Of a DNA stretch of 64,000 nucleotides, positions 46,701 to 48,662 are shown piece after piece. Origin of the DNA: Aspidiotus rigidus (Eukaryota; Arthropoda; Insecta; Hemiptera; Diaspididae); the NCBI GenBank assembly GCA_035079385.1, contig JAVHKY010000084.1:188501-252500 (forward strand), written 5' to 3'. A program made the translations under genes and the position numbers. The notes beneath the pieces are model-generated. The model saw only the letters and a list, made by a program, of their open reading frames with translations, was not told the DNA's origin and ran no database searches. How positions within the stretch are numbered: position 1 is the first letter of the stretch; each line of letters opens with the position of its first letter.

Positions 46701-47808
46701 ATGGGCTAGTATAATGAAGCCTAGTATACTAAGCTAGTATACTGTATGCAGCTAGTATAAAGGAGGTTCGGATGCCAAATATCTATGTACTAGGCTAGTA
46801 TACTGTATATTAGGAATGAGGCCTAGTATACTAAGCTAGTATTGCACGCACGCACGCGCACGCAAATTTCGAAATTCAGGCCAGAGCAAAGACATGAAAC
46901 ATGTCAAAATCGGATTGATTTAGAGGTGTTGAACAGAGACGGATCTCCGGAGATTCTCCAGAGATTTTTGTCTCAAACTGTCATCCAAAGAATAAAATAT
47001 CCGCTCCGGAAGGATCTTTTCCACAAAATATCAGTAGAATTCGGTTATTCTTTGGTGATATTCGCCTAAAACTACTTAACATCCAGAGAGGGAAAAAACG
47101 CTCCAGAAAACTCCACTCCTTCAACATCTCTAGAATAATTCATGAAATTAAATCATGAATAATAACGAGTATTATCGAAAGAGAATCGCTCGAACGCTGC
47201 GGAGCATTCGTACTATTTTCAATCCATGTTCTCATCAGTGCAGTGATCAACTCAATTGGTTCATACGCACGAGCTTTTCAATAGTCAACTTATCGACTGC
47301 CGGTCGTTAAACTAACTTACTTTTACTAACGTTTCTATATTAAATTGAAATTGATTGATATAATCACCAGTCACAATCGTTCATGTTTTAATTGCCTTCT
47401 GTTTGGTCCAGATAAGGGGAAATCAATTTTCCATCGATTTCAATGAGAATTCGCAATTCTATAATGTTTTTATATTAGGTACCGGTACTACTGCTGGTAC
47501 TAACCAACAACGAACGAGTAGGTGAAGAATTATTGTTTTATAACACATTTTTGAATGAATAAACCGTACTTAAGATGTCTCGAGACAAATAAACACCCGC
47601 CGACGTTCTGTTCCGCTTAAAAATATTATTATTGTTTGTTGCAGACAACGTTATTACCAACTCCGGCCAAATTCCACTACATATTCAGCCTAAGAGATCT
47701 ATCCCGTGTTTGGCAAGGTATGATTGGTACATTGAGCACAGTGATTGATTGCGAAAAAGTTCTGATGTTGCTATGGAAACACGAGACCACTCGCGTTTTT
47801 GCGGACAG
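5190..47808 (+). CDS. DNAH5/8-like: Axonemal outer-arm dynein heavy chain, partial gene (13 exons)
   Basis: Internal part of a dynein heavy chain, the ATP-driven motor of the outer arms of cilia and sperm flagella. In insects it is expected in sperm tails and in chordotonal sensory cilia. Exons 5190-5384, 5509-5647, 5969-6126, 14228-14346, 18660-18787, 22061-22257, 22362-22547, 26230-26357, 29322-29506, 35220-35497, 41509-41749, 41859-42064 and 47645-47808 join in frame: 2324 nt, 774 codons, no stop, every intron GT-AG. The fragment covers the end of AAA1, AAA2 and much of AAA3; usual heavy chains are over 4000 residues, so most of the gene is outside. The conserved text ([43 protein letters not shown]) matches DNAH5/DNAH8-type chains best from memory; a search would settle DNAH5 against DNAH8. 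Introns of 3-8 kb are full of transposons but exons are undamaged, which indicates selection. Confidence 0.93.
5509..5647 (+). CDS. DNAH5/8-like: Dynein exon 2: AAA1 to AAA2 linker region
   Basis: Starts after ATTACAG with [20 protein letters not shown] and ends after MNLSKLI plus one base of a split Asp codon (donor GTAAAG). Residues 66-112. The preceding intron is only 124 bp. Confidence 0.95.
5969..6126 (+). CDS. DNAH5/8-like: Dynein exon 3: between AAA1 and AAA2
   Basis: Starts after CCATTTAG; with the base from exon 2 it reads [16 protein letters not shown] and ends LPWVLKLIQ (donor GTTAAT). Residues 112-164. The following intron is 8.1 kb, the longest fully contained in the window. Confidence 0.93.
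6127..6400. other. Start of 8.1-kb dynein intron, unremarkable
   Basis: AT-rich intron sequence without a gene or a clear repeat. Confidence 0.4.
6405..6620. repeat. Palindrome of dispersed repeat family A around a TA run
   Basis: The left arm (about 6405-6500) and right arm (about 6520-6612) are degenerate reverse complements on either side of a TATATATATA run. Both contain the sequence around GATGTGCACCTGCAATTTTT and ACTACCCGATGGATTTTTT. Single arms of the same family occur near 8120-8260, 39440-39545, 43135-43240 and 63880-64000. Confidence 0.75.
6620..6870 (-). repeat. Body of repeat family A (match to 39230-39470)
   Basis: This stretch is the reverse complement of 39230-39470 with scattered differences (GAGAAGCGGATTTTCCTATC here, its complement there). 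No coding potential is seen. The element class is unknown. Confidence 0.6.
6871..7440. other. No gene seen in intron
   Basis: AT-rich intron sequence. Short minus-strand open frames at 7149-7540 show no recognisable motif. Confidence 0.4.
7440..7880. repeat. Dispersed repeat family C, copy 1
   Basis: Shares scattered but collinear blocks with 36735-37130: TATGATGGTGACCAG near the left, CTTATATA, GGCCCTGGCCAACGCCTCGT and GCGGCCAG...GACCTAT near the right. The layout looks like part of an LTR element, but no LTR ends or gene could be fixed, so it is left unclassified. Confidence 0.5.
7940..8290. repeat. Dispersed repeat family A, longer copy
   Basis: Contains AAAAGTCGGTA, TTTCTCGACG..TT, ATCAGGTTTC and then the AACTACTAGATGAATTTTTT / GATGGGCACC arm. 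The same order is seen at 32350-32495 and 63720-64000, and reversed at 40440-40600 and 45715-45855. Confidence 0.6.
8560..9260. repeat. Degenerate internal duplication
   Basis: Blocks around TTTTGTAGGTCCTTATGTTTT (8983-9032) and the GCTTCGGCTTTTTGTGACTC region (8618-8650) recur in changed form at 9166-9252. This is a degenerate direct duplication about 220-550 bp apart. No gene is seen from 8290 to 9860. Confidence 0.45.
9867..9988. repeat. 122-bp hairpin with ~50-bp arms
   Basis: The left arm starting GAGAAAAGGATGCTCAT and the right arm ending ATGAGCATCCTTTTCTTATT are reverse complements with a few mismatches; both contain GAACACCATTTCTC or its complement. The loop is about 20 bp. It may be a tiny MITE or the template of an RNA hairpin; the sequence alone cannot tell. 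Confidence 0.8.
10060..10680. repeat. Repeat family D, copy 1
   Basis: Collinear blocks are shared with 62840-63095: TGGGTGTTTGTTTC, GCAGTGA..GGAACTCGCATCA, and the AAAGAAATCAAGAACAAACTTC block with AAAGCCAAAG. A 70-residue open frame at 10443-10655 falls inside this repeat and shows no known motif. Confidence 0.55.
10776..10835. repeat. Short dispersed repeat shared with 60842
   Basis: About 60 bp around AAGCTTAGCAAGAAC and CGGCAGTCGGGTGCTTG match 60842-60902, where the same sequence truncates a Gypsy remnant. Confidence 0.7.
11113..11301. mobile_element. MITE with ~48-bp terminal inverted repeats
   Basis: The left end GCAAAGTGTTTGAAAGGAGG mirrors the right end, which reads GCAAGGTGTTTGAAAAGAGG when reversed; similarity continues through GTGTGCTCAG to TGTAAAC. 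GCAGTAC lies directly on both outer sides (11106-11112 and 11302-11308). The exact duplication could be 7-10 bp because element and target share bases at the border. Non-coding. The superfamily is not settled. Confidence 0.8.
11310..13072. other. No gene seen in intron
   Basis: AT-rich intron sequence with a pure A run near 12052-12070. Short frames here have no recognisable domain. Confidence 0.45.
13073..14030 (-). mobile_element. Helitron-like non-autonomous element 1
   Basis: Read on the minus strand it starts TCTAATATATGAAG after an A and ends in a GC-rich hairpin followed by CTAG and a T, as Helitrons do (A|TC...CTRR|T). The hairpin covers about 13075-13105 (GGTGGCGCGCCACC). The 5' part (GAACGCCTTCACCTATCGAC) is shared with 39595-39640; the 3' part is shared with 14543-14870. 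No Rep/helicase gene is present. The call rests on end structure seen in three copies. Confidence 0.6.
14164..14192 (+). repeat. (TTTA)n before the exon 4 acceptor
   Basis: A tetranucleotide run that merges into a poly-T tract about 30 bp upstream of the exon 4 CAG. It may contribute to the polypyrimidine tract. Confidence 0.9.
14228..14346 (+). CDS. DNAH5/8-like: Dynein exon 4: AAA2 Walker A (P-loop)
   Basis: Acceptor TTCTTCAG, donor GTAAAT. Encodes [15 protein letters not shown], then the P-loop [18 protein letters not shown] and SSHDEHY, ending in two bases of a split Arg codon. The GAGKTTC form is that of AAA2 in outer-arm chains. Residues 165-204. The exon is 119 nt, so skipping it would shift the frame. 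Helitron-like copies lie on both sides. Confidence 0.96.
14537..15512 (-). mobile_element. Helitron-like non-autonomous element 2
   Basis: The minus-strand 5' end TCTAATATATAAAGCGGAAA at 15512 follows an A. The 3' third (14543-14870) matches element 1 at about 85-90% by eye. The 3' terminal hairpin (GGCGCGGAGCGCC) is present, but the CTAG end is not clean, so the left border is approximate. The interior (about 14985-15200) carries copies of the 45-bp repeat unit seen at 1950-2345. Confidence 0.55.
15735..16415. repeat. Degenerate foldback repeat
   Basis: Arms 15735-15955 and about 16180-16415 are degenerate reverse complements (GAAATTTCCTACAAAAAAAG against its complement in the other arm; AGGGGGAGGAGAATGTCAC against GTGACCTTCTCACCCCT). 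The spacer contains simple AT-rich sequence. Confidence 0.65.
16697..16730 (+). repeat. Poly-A run
   Basis: About 30 consecutive A bases at the left border of the half-palindrome that follows. Confidence 0.95.
16735..16925 (+). repeat. Single arm of the 22.8-kb foldback family
   Basis: Matches the arm at 22845-23060: ATGAACGAAATTATACGATT, GCTGATCATGATGCCGT, and CGCGAATCGTAGCGACGCGC. Only one arm and the central loop are present. Confidence 0.75.
16926..17540. other. No gene seen in intron
   Basis: A minus-strand open frame of 95 codons at 17199-17486 has no recognisable motif. I see nothing else. Confidence 0.4.
17541..17573 (+). repeat. Left arm of inverted repeat around a Penelope remnant
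   Basis: Thirty-three bases (core AATTCAAACCTTACAAAG) whose reverse complement lies at 18457-18489 with four mismatches. The pair encloses the Penelope-like remnant at 17650-18450. Confidence 0.85.
17650..18450 (+). mobile_element. Penelope-like element, C-terminal part with GIY-YIG endonuclease (broken)
   Basis: The plus strand encodes the end of a Penelope-like protein in at least three frames. In order: [60 protein letters not shown] (the GIY-YIG nuclease start with its Cys pair, TTRSL following); [16 protein letters not shown]; and [20 protein letters not shown]. Frame changes occur near 17800, 18060 and 18165. The reverse transcriptase is missing. The nuclease nicks target DNA in this retroelement class. 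Same orientation as the host gene, inside intron 4-5. Confidence 0.87.
18457..18489 (-). repeat. Right arm of inverted repeat around a Penelope remnant
   Basis: Reverse complement of 17541-17573 with four mismatches; it begins directly after the A-rich 3' tail of the Penelope remnant. Confidence 0.85.
18660..18787 (+). CDS. DNAH5/8-like: Dynein exon 5: AAA2
   Basis: Acceptor TTTGATAG, donor GTACCG. With the split Arg it reads [20 protein letters not shown] then [20 protein letters not shown] and ends one base into a Gly codon. Residues 204-247. Confidence 0.95.
18788..19345. other. Intron with possible Tc1/pogo-like end
   Basis: At 18824 TACAGTCAAACTTCTCGGC resembles a pogo/Tigger-type terminus, and GAAAAGTTCGACTGTA at about 21976-21991 resembles its partner, but the 3.1 kb between holds unrelated insertions. 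Otherwise AT-rich sequence without a gene. Confidence 0.3.
19346..19861. mobile_element. Pogo/Tigger-like MITE
   Basis: The left end CAGTGGAAACTCTCTATAAC and the right end GTTATAGAGAGTTTCCACTG are perfect 20-base inverted repeats. Sub-terminal motifs ATTCGTTATATAG recur near both ends. The left flank ends in TA; the right flank (TG then TA) is imperfect. The ends resemble Tc1/mariner pogo-type elements. No transposase is present in the 516 bp. Confidence 0.78.
19862..21070. other. No gene seen in intron
   Basis: AT-rich intron sequence. A minus-strand frame at 19620-20102 runs out of the MITE into this region and has no recognisable domain. Confidence 0.4.
21071..21304. mobile_element. hAT-like MITE with 8-bp TSD
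   Basis: 234 bp. The left end AAGGCACTATAGTACGATAG and the right end reversed (TAGGGCACTCTAGTACGATA) are inverted repeats that continue for about 70 bp through AACACGGAGACGAC. The 8-bp duplication GTTCGACT flanks it exactly at 21063-21070 and 21305-21312. Eight-base duplications fit hAT (or P/Merlin) superfamilies. Non-coding. Confidence 0.87.
21374..21750. mobile_element. MITE with ~46-bp perfect inverted repeats
   Basis: The left end CTGCCGTACAAAGTAGAACG is mirrored by CGTTCTACTTTGTACGGCAG at the right; identity continues inward through CATATACGTCC and GATCGTTGTTTTC. ATCA lies on both outer sides (21370-21373, 21751-21754), a possible 4-bp duplication. A smaller hairpin with the same CCGTACAAAGTAGAA start is at 55279-55340. 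Confidence 0.83.
22061..22257 (+). CDS. DNAH5/8-like: Dynein exon 6: AAA2 Walker B region
   Basis: Acceptor ACATAAAG, donor GTATGC. Encodes [19 protein letters not shown] (Walker B region LVLDGP), [40 protein letters not shown], ending at Met. Residues 247-312. The upstream in-frame ATG at 22042 is intron sequence, not a start. Confidence 0.96.
22362..22547 (+). CDS. DNAH5/8-like: Dynein exon 7: AAA2 end
   Basis: Acceptor CCCACATAG, donor GTGAGG; the preceding intron is 104 bp. Encodes [36 protein letters not shown] and ends NIIQQ. Residues 313-374. Confidence 0.95.
22837..23195. mobile_element. Foldback element with ~150-bp arms
   Basis: Two arms of about 150 bp are reverse complements: TATGAACGAAATTATACGAT against its complement at about 23148-23170, and CGAATCGTAGCGACGCGCAG against CTGCGCGTCGCTACGATTCG around a loop of about 29 bp at 23003-23031. 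Both outer ends are A/T homopolymer-rich. Non-coding. A single arm of the same family is at 16735-16925. Confidence 0.83.
23200..24980. other. No gene seen in intron
   Basis: AT-rich intron sequence. Short minus-strand frames are seen but carry no domain. Confidence 0.45.
24985..25075. repeat. Fragment of the 45-bp repeat family
   Basis: Contains GAGGGACTTGGAAAAATGAC and related units as at 1950-2345, degenerate. Confidence 0.5.
25080..26229. other. No gene seen in intron
   Basis: AT-rich sequence up to the CAG acceptor of exon 8. Confidence 0.4.
26230..26357 (+). CDS. DNAH5/8-like: Dynein exon 8: AAA2 to AAA3 linker
   Basis: Acceptor TTTTTTCAG, donor GTAAAA. Encodes [20 protein letters not shown], then [19 protein letters not shown], ending two bases into an Arg codon. 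This is a less conserved linker; its place is supported by phase and order. Residues 375-417. Confidence 0.87.
26640..26860. repeat. 45-bp repeat family, three units
   Basis: Three units with CTATATATGATAGGAGGGG or close forms, preceded by a GC-richer block with CGAGCGCAAGCCCGAGCCC. The last unit is interrupted. Confidence 0.65.
27130..28250. repeat. Degenerate tandem repeat of ~165 bp, interrupted
   Basis: Units share CAATTTTTAATATATTTTCAG, CAGTCCTC, AACTCAAGG, AAAAAACT.ACCTCTAATTTGAG and TACCT.TTT. At least two lie before 27430 and two after 27985. The block is split by the LTR-like insertion at 27430-27982. Confidence 0.65.
27430..27982. mobile_element. Possible solo LTR
   Basis: About 550 bp starting TGTAAGAATCG and ending CGATCTTATA, placed at a TATATA site inside the tandem repeat so that repeat units continue on both sides. 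It holds an AATAAA near 27930 and a CA/TA microsatellite near 27672-27705. No coding sequence or second LTR is seen, so class and exact ends are uncertain. Confidence 0.4.
28305..29111 (-). mobile_element. Mutator-like element (MULE) copy 1 with 9-bp TSD
   Basis: 807 bp. The ends are inverted repeats of about 50 bp: left GGTTGGCGTTATTCGTAGGT, right reversed GGAAGTGATTATACGTAGGT, both continuing into ACCTACGGCTAAAACGTTAT. The 9-bp duplication AATATATAA is exact (28296-28304, 29112-29120), the hallmark of Mutator-type elements. The interior carries a SWIM zinc-finger coding remnant on the minus strand. A near-identical copy is at 34230-35026. It lies in dynein intron 8-9. Confidence 0.87.
28496..28918 (-). 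pseudogene. SWIM zinc-finger C-terminal remnant of a MULE transposase
   Basis: A 140-codon minus-strand frame inside MULE copy 1. The useful part is [12 protein letters not shown] followed by [16 protein letters not shown] and [12 protein letters not shown]. The C-x-C...C-x-H spacing with PCRHI resembles the SWIM zinc finger near the end of MULE/ZSWIM-type transposase proteins, and the following F-x-E..x-x-RYY segment fits the region after it. The catalytic domain is absent, so this is a remnant in an internally deleted element. The plus-strand frame over the same bases is taken as a shadow. Confidence 0.65.
29322..29506 (+). CDS. DNAH5/8-like: Dynein exon 9: AAA2-AAA3 linker, helical part
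   Basis: Acceptor TTTTGCGCAG, donor GTAAGG. With the split Arg it reads [37 protein letters not shown] and FDFYVNLEG. Residues 417-479. Length 185 nt, not a multiple of three; near-identical MULE copies lie in the introns on both sides. Confidence 0.94.
29507..30455. other. No gene seen in intron
   Basis: AT-rich intron sequence without recognisable features. Confidence 0.4.
30456..30750 (+). repeat. Two tandem copies of a ~155-bp unit
   Basis: AAAATCAAGTCAGTGGTGCC... to GTACTGTTTGTAATTCGTG occurs at 30456-30590 and again at about 30611-30745 with scattered substitutions (AAAATCAAATCCGTGGTGCC). Confidence 0.85.
30980..31513. mobile_element. TIR element with 8-bp TSD (hAT-like), copy 1
   Basis: 534 bp. 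Inverted ends: left CTTTGACTATATACCTCTTA, right mirrored as TAAGAGGTATATAGTCAAAG; about 31 bp in total through GGACTGAGCT. The 8-bp duplication GTTGAATC is exact (30972-30979, 31514-31521). It has no transposase. A shorter copy with the same ends is at 63381-63634. Superfamily by duplication length: hAT, P or Merlin. Confidence 0.87.
31529..31965. mobile_element. TA-flanked MITE (Tc1/mariner-like)
   Basis: 437 bp with inverted ends GTATCAGGCCGGAATATT and AATATTCCGGCCTGATAC, flanked by TA at 31527-31528 and 31966-31967. Inside, CGATATTTTGAGTTTGGTCT near 31710 and its complement near 31795 form a second, perfect inner hairpin. It is inserted in the right arm of the small inverted-repeat element. 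Confidence 0.8.
32350..32495. repeat. Dispersed repeat family A
   Basis: Runs from TTTTACCGACTTTTTGACTG through GAATTTTCTCGACGTTTTA to AATTTCAGGTTTCCTTATAT, as at 63720-63870. It ends at a TATATA site into which the next element is inserted. Confidence 0.7.
32497..32890. repeat. Left end of a Ginger-like TIR element, with CCTCCTATGTGCA repeats
   Basis: Starts TGTTACGCCGAATCCG after TATA, the same end as the element at 43530. The motif CCTCCTATGTGCA (or CCTCTTATGTGCA) occurs four times between 32603 and 32705 and once more in inverted form near 32868-32876. No matching right end could be fixed. Confidence 0.5.
32900..34220. other. No gene accepted in intron
   Basis: AT-rich. A 73-codon plus frame at 33396-33617 follows an acceptor-like TTTTTTTCCAG and reads [19 protein letters not shown] do not recognise it and it does not fit the dynein phase or sequence. 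Confidence 0.35.
34230..35026 (-). mobile_element. Mutator-like element (MULE) copy 2 with 9-bp TSD
   Basis: 797 bp, same ends and orientation as copy 1, flanked by an exact 9-bp duplication TTATCTAAT (34221-34229, 35027-35035). It differs from copy 1 by a few substitutions and small indels: about 19 bases missing near 34304, and rearranged bases near 34510-34545. Identity over the rest is very high by eye. It lies in dynein intron 9-10. Confidence 0.87.
34534..34833 (-). pseudogene. SWIM zinc-finger remnant, MULE copy 2
   Basis: Same minus-strand frame as in copy 1 with CTYTFSC and [12 protein letters not shown], but closed after 99 codons by the indel region near 34540. Non-functional remnant. 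Confidence 0.6.
35220..35497 (+). CDS. DNAH5/8-like: Dynein exon 10: AAA3 Walker A
   Basis: Acceptor CCATTATAG, donor GTATGT. Encodes [40 protein letters not shown], then the P-loop [17 protein letters not shown] at about 35378-35401, and [13 protein letters not shown]. Residues 479-571. The largest exon seen here (278 nt). Confidence 0.96.
35498..36730. other. No gene seen in intron
   Basis: Contains a C run near 35647-35658. Otherwise AT-rich sequence with no recognisable feature. Confidence 0.4.
36735..37130. repeat. Dispersed repeat family C, copy 2
   Basis: Collinear with 7440-7880: ACTATGATGGTGACCAG, CTCCTTATATAAGG, GGCCTTGGTCAACGCCTCGT, GCGGCCAGAGACCTAT. Unclassified, possibly LTR-related. 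Confidence 0.5.
37567..37814. mobile_element. MITE with ~60-bp inverted repeats
   Basis: 248 bp. The left end CGCTCTCCTAACTCCAAAAC and the right end reversed (CGCTCTCCGAACTCCAAAAC) continue through GTAACTCCTTTTTCAATGAG. ATTA lies on both sides (37563-37566, 37815-37818), a possible 4-bp duplication. Non-coding. Confidence 0.82.
37820..39225. other. No gene accepted in intron
   Basis: Includes small open frames on both strands at 37829-38050 that overlap each other and have no known motif, an A/G-rich stretch at 38620-38860, and an A run near 39030-39046. Confidence 0.4.
39230..39545 (+). repeat. Repeat family A body, reverse of 6520-6870
   Basis: Reverse complement of the 6.5-6.9 kb copy, with GGTGCACATCTTCAGATAAT and AATATGGCCAAGTTACAAAA. 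A 136-codon plus frame through this repeat and the next element is not a gene. Confidence 0.65.
39555..40438 (+). mobile_element. Helitron-like non-autonomous element 3
   Basis: 884 bp, starting TCTAATATATAAAATAAAAC after an A and ending with the hairpin GCGGTCGCCGCAAACCGC directly before CTAG and a T. These are the A|TC...CTRR|T ends expected of Helitrons. The 5' part matches element 1 (GAACGCCTTCACCTATCGAC; GGTGGAGTAGGGGGCGA). No helicase gene. It lies in dynein intron 10-11, plus orientation. Confidence 0.62.
40440..40600 (-). repeat. Dispersed repeat family A
   Basis: ATAAGGAAACCTGAAATTTT, then ACCTCTAAAACGTCGAGAAA and the TTCGAAAAATTGGTAAAA end; the opposite orientation to 63720-63870. 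Confidence 0.7.
40601..41508. other. No gene seen in intron
   Basis: AT-rich intron sequence up to the TTTTTTGCAG acceptor of exon 11. Confidence 0.45.
41509..41749 (+). CDS. DNAH5/8-like: Dynein exon 11: AAA3 Walker B
   Basis: Donor GTACCT. Encodes [39 protein letters not shown] (Walker B FIDD), [20 protein letters not shown] and ends MAAMGQP plus one base of Gly. Residues 572-652. Confidence 0.96.
41859..42064 (+). CDS. DNAH5/8-like: Dynein exon 12: AAA3
   Basis: Acceptor TTGAGCAG, intron only 109 bp. Encodes [40 protein letters not shown] and [13 protein letters not shown]. The donor is taken as GTGAGC at 42065 rather than GTACGA at 42059, because this keeps the usual six-residue spacing between LWQ and LPTPAKF. 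Residues 652-720. Confidence 0.94.
42065..43095. other. Intron; two poly-A runs, no gene
   Basis: A runs at about 42152-42175 and 42694-42713. No gene or clear repeat. Confidence 0.5.
43100..43245 (-). repeat. Dispersed repeat family A, single arm
   Basis: GAAAATTGAGGATTACTCAA through AATGCACATGCCCAACTTCA and GGACAAAAAAAATCTTATAT, ending at a TATATA site next to the solo LTR. Confidence 0.6.
43248..43525 (-). mobile_element. Solo LTR of a Ty3/Gypsy element
   Basis: 278 bp that match, with indels, the LTR at 58916-59170: TGTAACAAAGTAATTACTG at one end, CGAGCGATTGAACCGAGAA, GAATAATCATGTGAGCAGGA, and CAATTTTAC at the other end. TATA flanks both sides (43244-43247, 43526-43529), consistent with a 4-bp duplication. 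No internal sequence remains, so it is a recombination product or a fragment. Confidence 0.78.
43530..44689. mobile_element. Ginger-like TIR element carrying an integrase-tail remnant
   Basis: 1160 bp. The ends TGTTACGCCGAATTCGAGCA and, reversed at the right, the same sequence form inverted repeats of at least 38 bp, flanked by TATA on both sides (43526-43529, 44690-44693). Sub-terminal copies of (A)TGCGCGCAGTC occur many times near both ends. TGT...ACA ends with 4-bp duplications agree with Ginger elements, whose integrase is related to that of LTR elements. The interior holds a coding remnant (43990-44313). The TATA duplication is weak evidence because the surroundings are TA-rich. Confidence 0.62.
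43940..44313 (+). pseudogene. Remnant of an integrase C-terminal tail with a CXC-type Cys cluster
   Basis: The plus strand reads [20 protein letters not shown] and [11 protein letters not shown], then after stops at about 44110, [16 protein letters not shown], then [20 protein letters not shown] and VKSGLQCNS...CDNK. The Cys pattern C-x3-C-x3-C-x4-C-x-C-x6-C resembles the Cys-rich tail seen after the integrase in KRBA2/Ginger-like transposon proteins, where a DxGRGDARNL-type motif also precedes it. The catalytic integrase domain is absent. The comparison is from memory and needs a profile search. Confidence 0.5.
44690..44727 (+). repeat. (ATAC)n microsatellite
   Basis: About nine tandem ATAC units directly after the Ginger-like element's right end. 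Confidence 0.95.
44730..44800 (-). repeat. Dispersed repeat family A fragment
   Basis: AGAAATTTTTTTATTAGTCTC to ACCTCTAAAACATCGAGAAA, as at 45722-45785. Confidence 0.65.
45108..45490 (-). mobile_element. Penelope-like element, GIY-YIG endonuclease part (broken)
   Basis: The minus strand reads [60 protein letters not shown], then, after a stop and frame change near 45270, [20 protein letters not shown] and FDSHLLDE. The G-V-I-Y...Y-V-G pattern with a CxxC pair is the GIY-YIG nuclease of Penelope-like elements, of another lineage than the one at 17.9 kb. No reverse transcriptase is nearby. Confidence 0.75.
45500..45714. repeat. Short inverted and repeated GC-containing motifs
   Basis: Repeated ATTCGCC / GGCGAAT motifs (TATTCGCCGCC, TTGGCGAATAATAGTTATTCGCCGG) form a local hairpin. 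It ends CCGTAACA before family A, resembling the Ginger-like right end. Confidence 0.45.
45715..45855 (-). repeat. Dispersed repeat family A
   Basis: ATAAGGATACCTGAAATTTT, ACCTCTAAAACGCCGAGAAA, TTCGTTCGAAAAGTCGGTAA. The same order as at 40440-40600. Confidence 0.7.
46317..46700 (-). pseudogene. Endonuclease/exonuclease/phosphatase (EEP) domain remnant of a transposon
   Basis: The minus strand reads in one frame with one stop: [39 protein letters not shown], stop, [39 protein letters not shown] and [13 protein letters not shown] (catalytic Asp/Asn), TCLDAVF and the SYHRP end are the EEP nuclease motifs. This version, with YISPGTS and SYFSYHRP, is of the kind carried by arthropod transposons such as Helitron/Helentron or LINE types; which one cannot be told here. 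The N-terminal part is missing. Confidence 0.72.
46705..46842 (+). repeat. CTAGTATA minisatellite
   Basis: The motif (A/G)GCTAGTATA or its variants occurs about eight times in 135 bp, spaced 12-40 bp, with longer repeated blocks such as AAGCTAGTAT and GCCTAGTATACTAAGC. Confidence 0.85.
46843..47644. other. No gene accepted in intron
   Basis: AT-rich sequence. A 75-codon plus frame at the start is not recognised. It ends at the TTGTTGCAG acceptor of exon 13. Confidence 0.4.
47645..47808 (+). CDS. DNAH5/8-like: Dynein exon 13 (last visible): after AAA3
   Basis: Donor GTATTT. Encodes [40 protein letters not shown] and [11 protein letters not shown], ending two bases into an Arg codon. Residues 721-775. 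[19 protein letters not shown] is a hallmark of axonemal heavy chains. No continuation was found in the 16 kb to the window's end. Confidence 0.95.
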
Positions 47809-48660
47809 GTATTTGAATCAGATCCAACATTATTTGAAAAAATAGGTACCTCTCGGTTCTCTGGTATTGAAGCCAGTCGGCTAATTACTTCCATCCACCA
47901 TAAATCATATTGGGACATGATTTAGCCACTAGGTCGCACTTCTATATTATCCTAAATTACAACATACGTGAATTTCGCTCACAAATAGGTACTGATTACT
48001 AGCTTGCATACAGAAACAAGCAGCCGCGCTGGAAGAGGTTTGTGCTCTGATGCTCTTCCTTAGAGCGAATGTAAAGTGCACGCACTTGAAAGGGACGTGA
48101 TCGGAAGTATGTGTGAATTGCACCCAGATTGAATTGCATGAAATTAAGAGGTACTGCAAATTGCACACATAGTAATTTGCACCCAAAAAAGTGTTGTGTA
48201 ATTTGCACGCAAAGAATGCGGAAAATACAACTTATAATACTCGTACGTTGAAATGTGGTATAAGAGCTTATGTTTGATTTTAAATAAACGCGAGAGTATC
48301 TAATCAAAGAATAAGAGTATTGGTAAACGTGCTTTAGGTAATACAGCTCATTCAATGGAAACCAACTTTTTTCTTCACCGACGGACAAAGGTAGTACCAG
48401 TAGCGTTTTAGGAACCGTTACCGCGCGTGATAGAATTTTGTCCGCGCATATCAATGAGATCTTGTACATGCTCCTTATTCCTCTTGTACGTATCTCTCAC
48501 TCGATAAGGCGTATAAAGACCCGTTTGCAGACCTAACCTTCGAATGTGCCTGTACCAACATCGTCGTAAATGGGATCTACAATCCACAACTGATATTCCA
48601 GGCCAAACGGTCACAAGTGCTGACAGAATGGCCGTTTCAAAGTCCACAACGACGGTGCTT
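47809..48660. other. No gene seen; start of a very large intron or gene end
   Basis: Contains a short match near 48014-48046 (AACAAGCAGCCGCGCTGGAA) to the repeat at 56792, and repeated AATTGCAC / GTGCAATT motifs at 48110-48210. Confidence 0.4.
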
Positions 48661-48662
48661 GG

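Noticed and set aside
46705..46842. CRISPR-like spaced repeats
   Set aside because: Eukaryotic context; the repeats are short, variable in spacing and degenerate, so it is a minisatellite.
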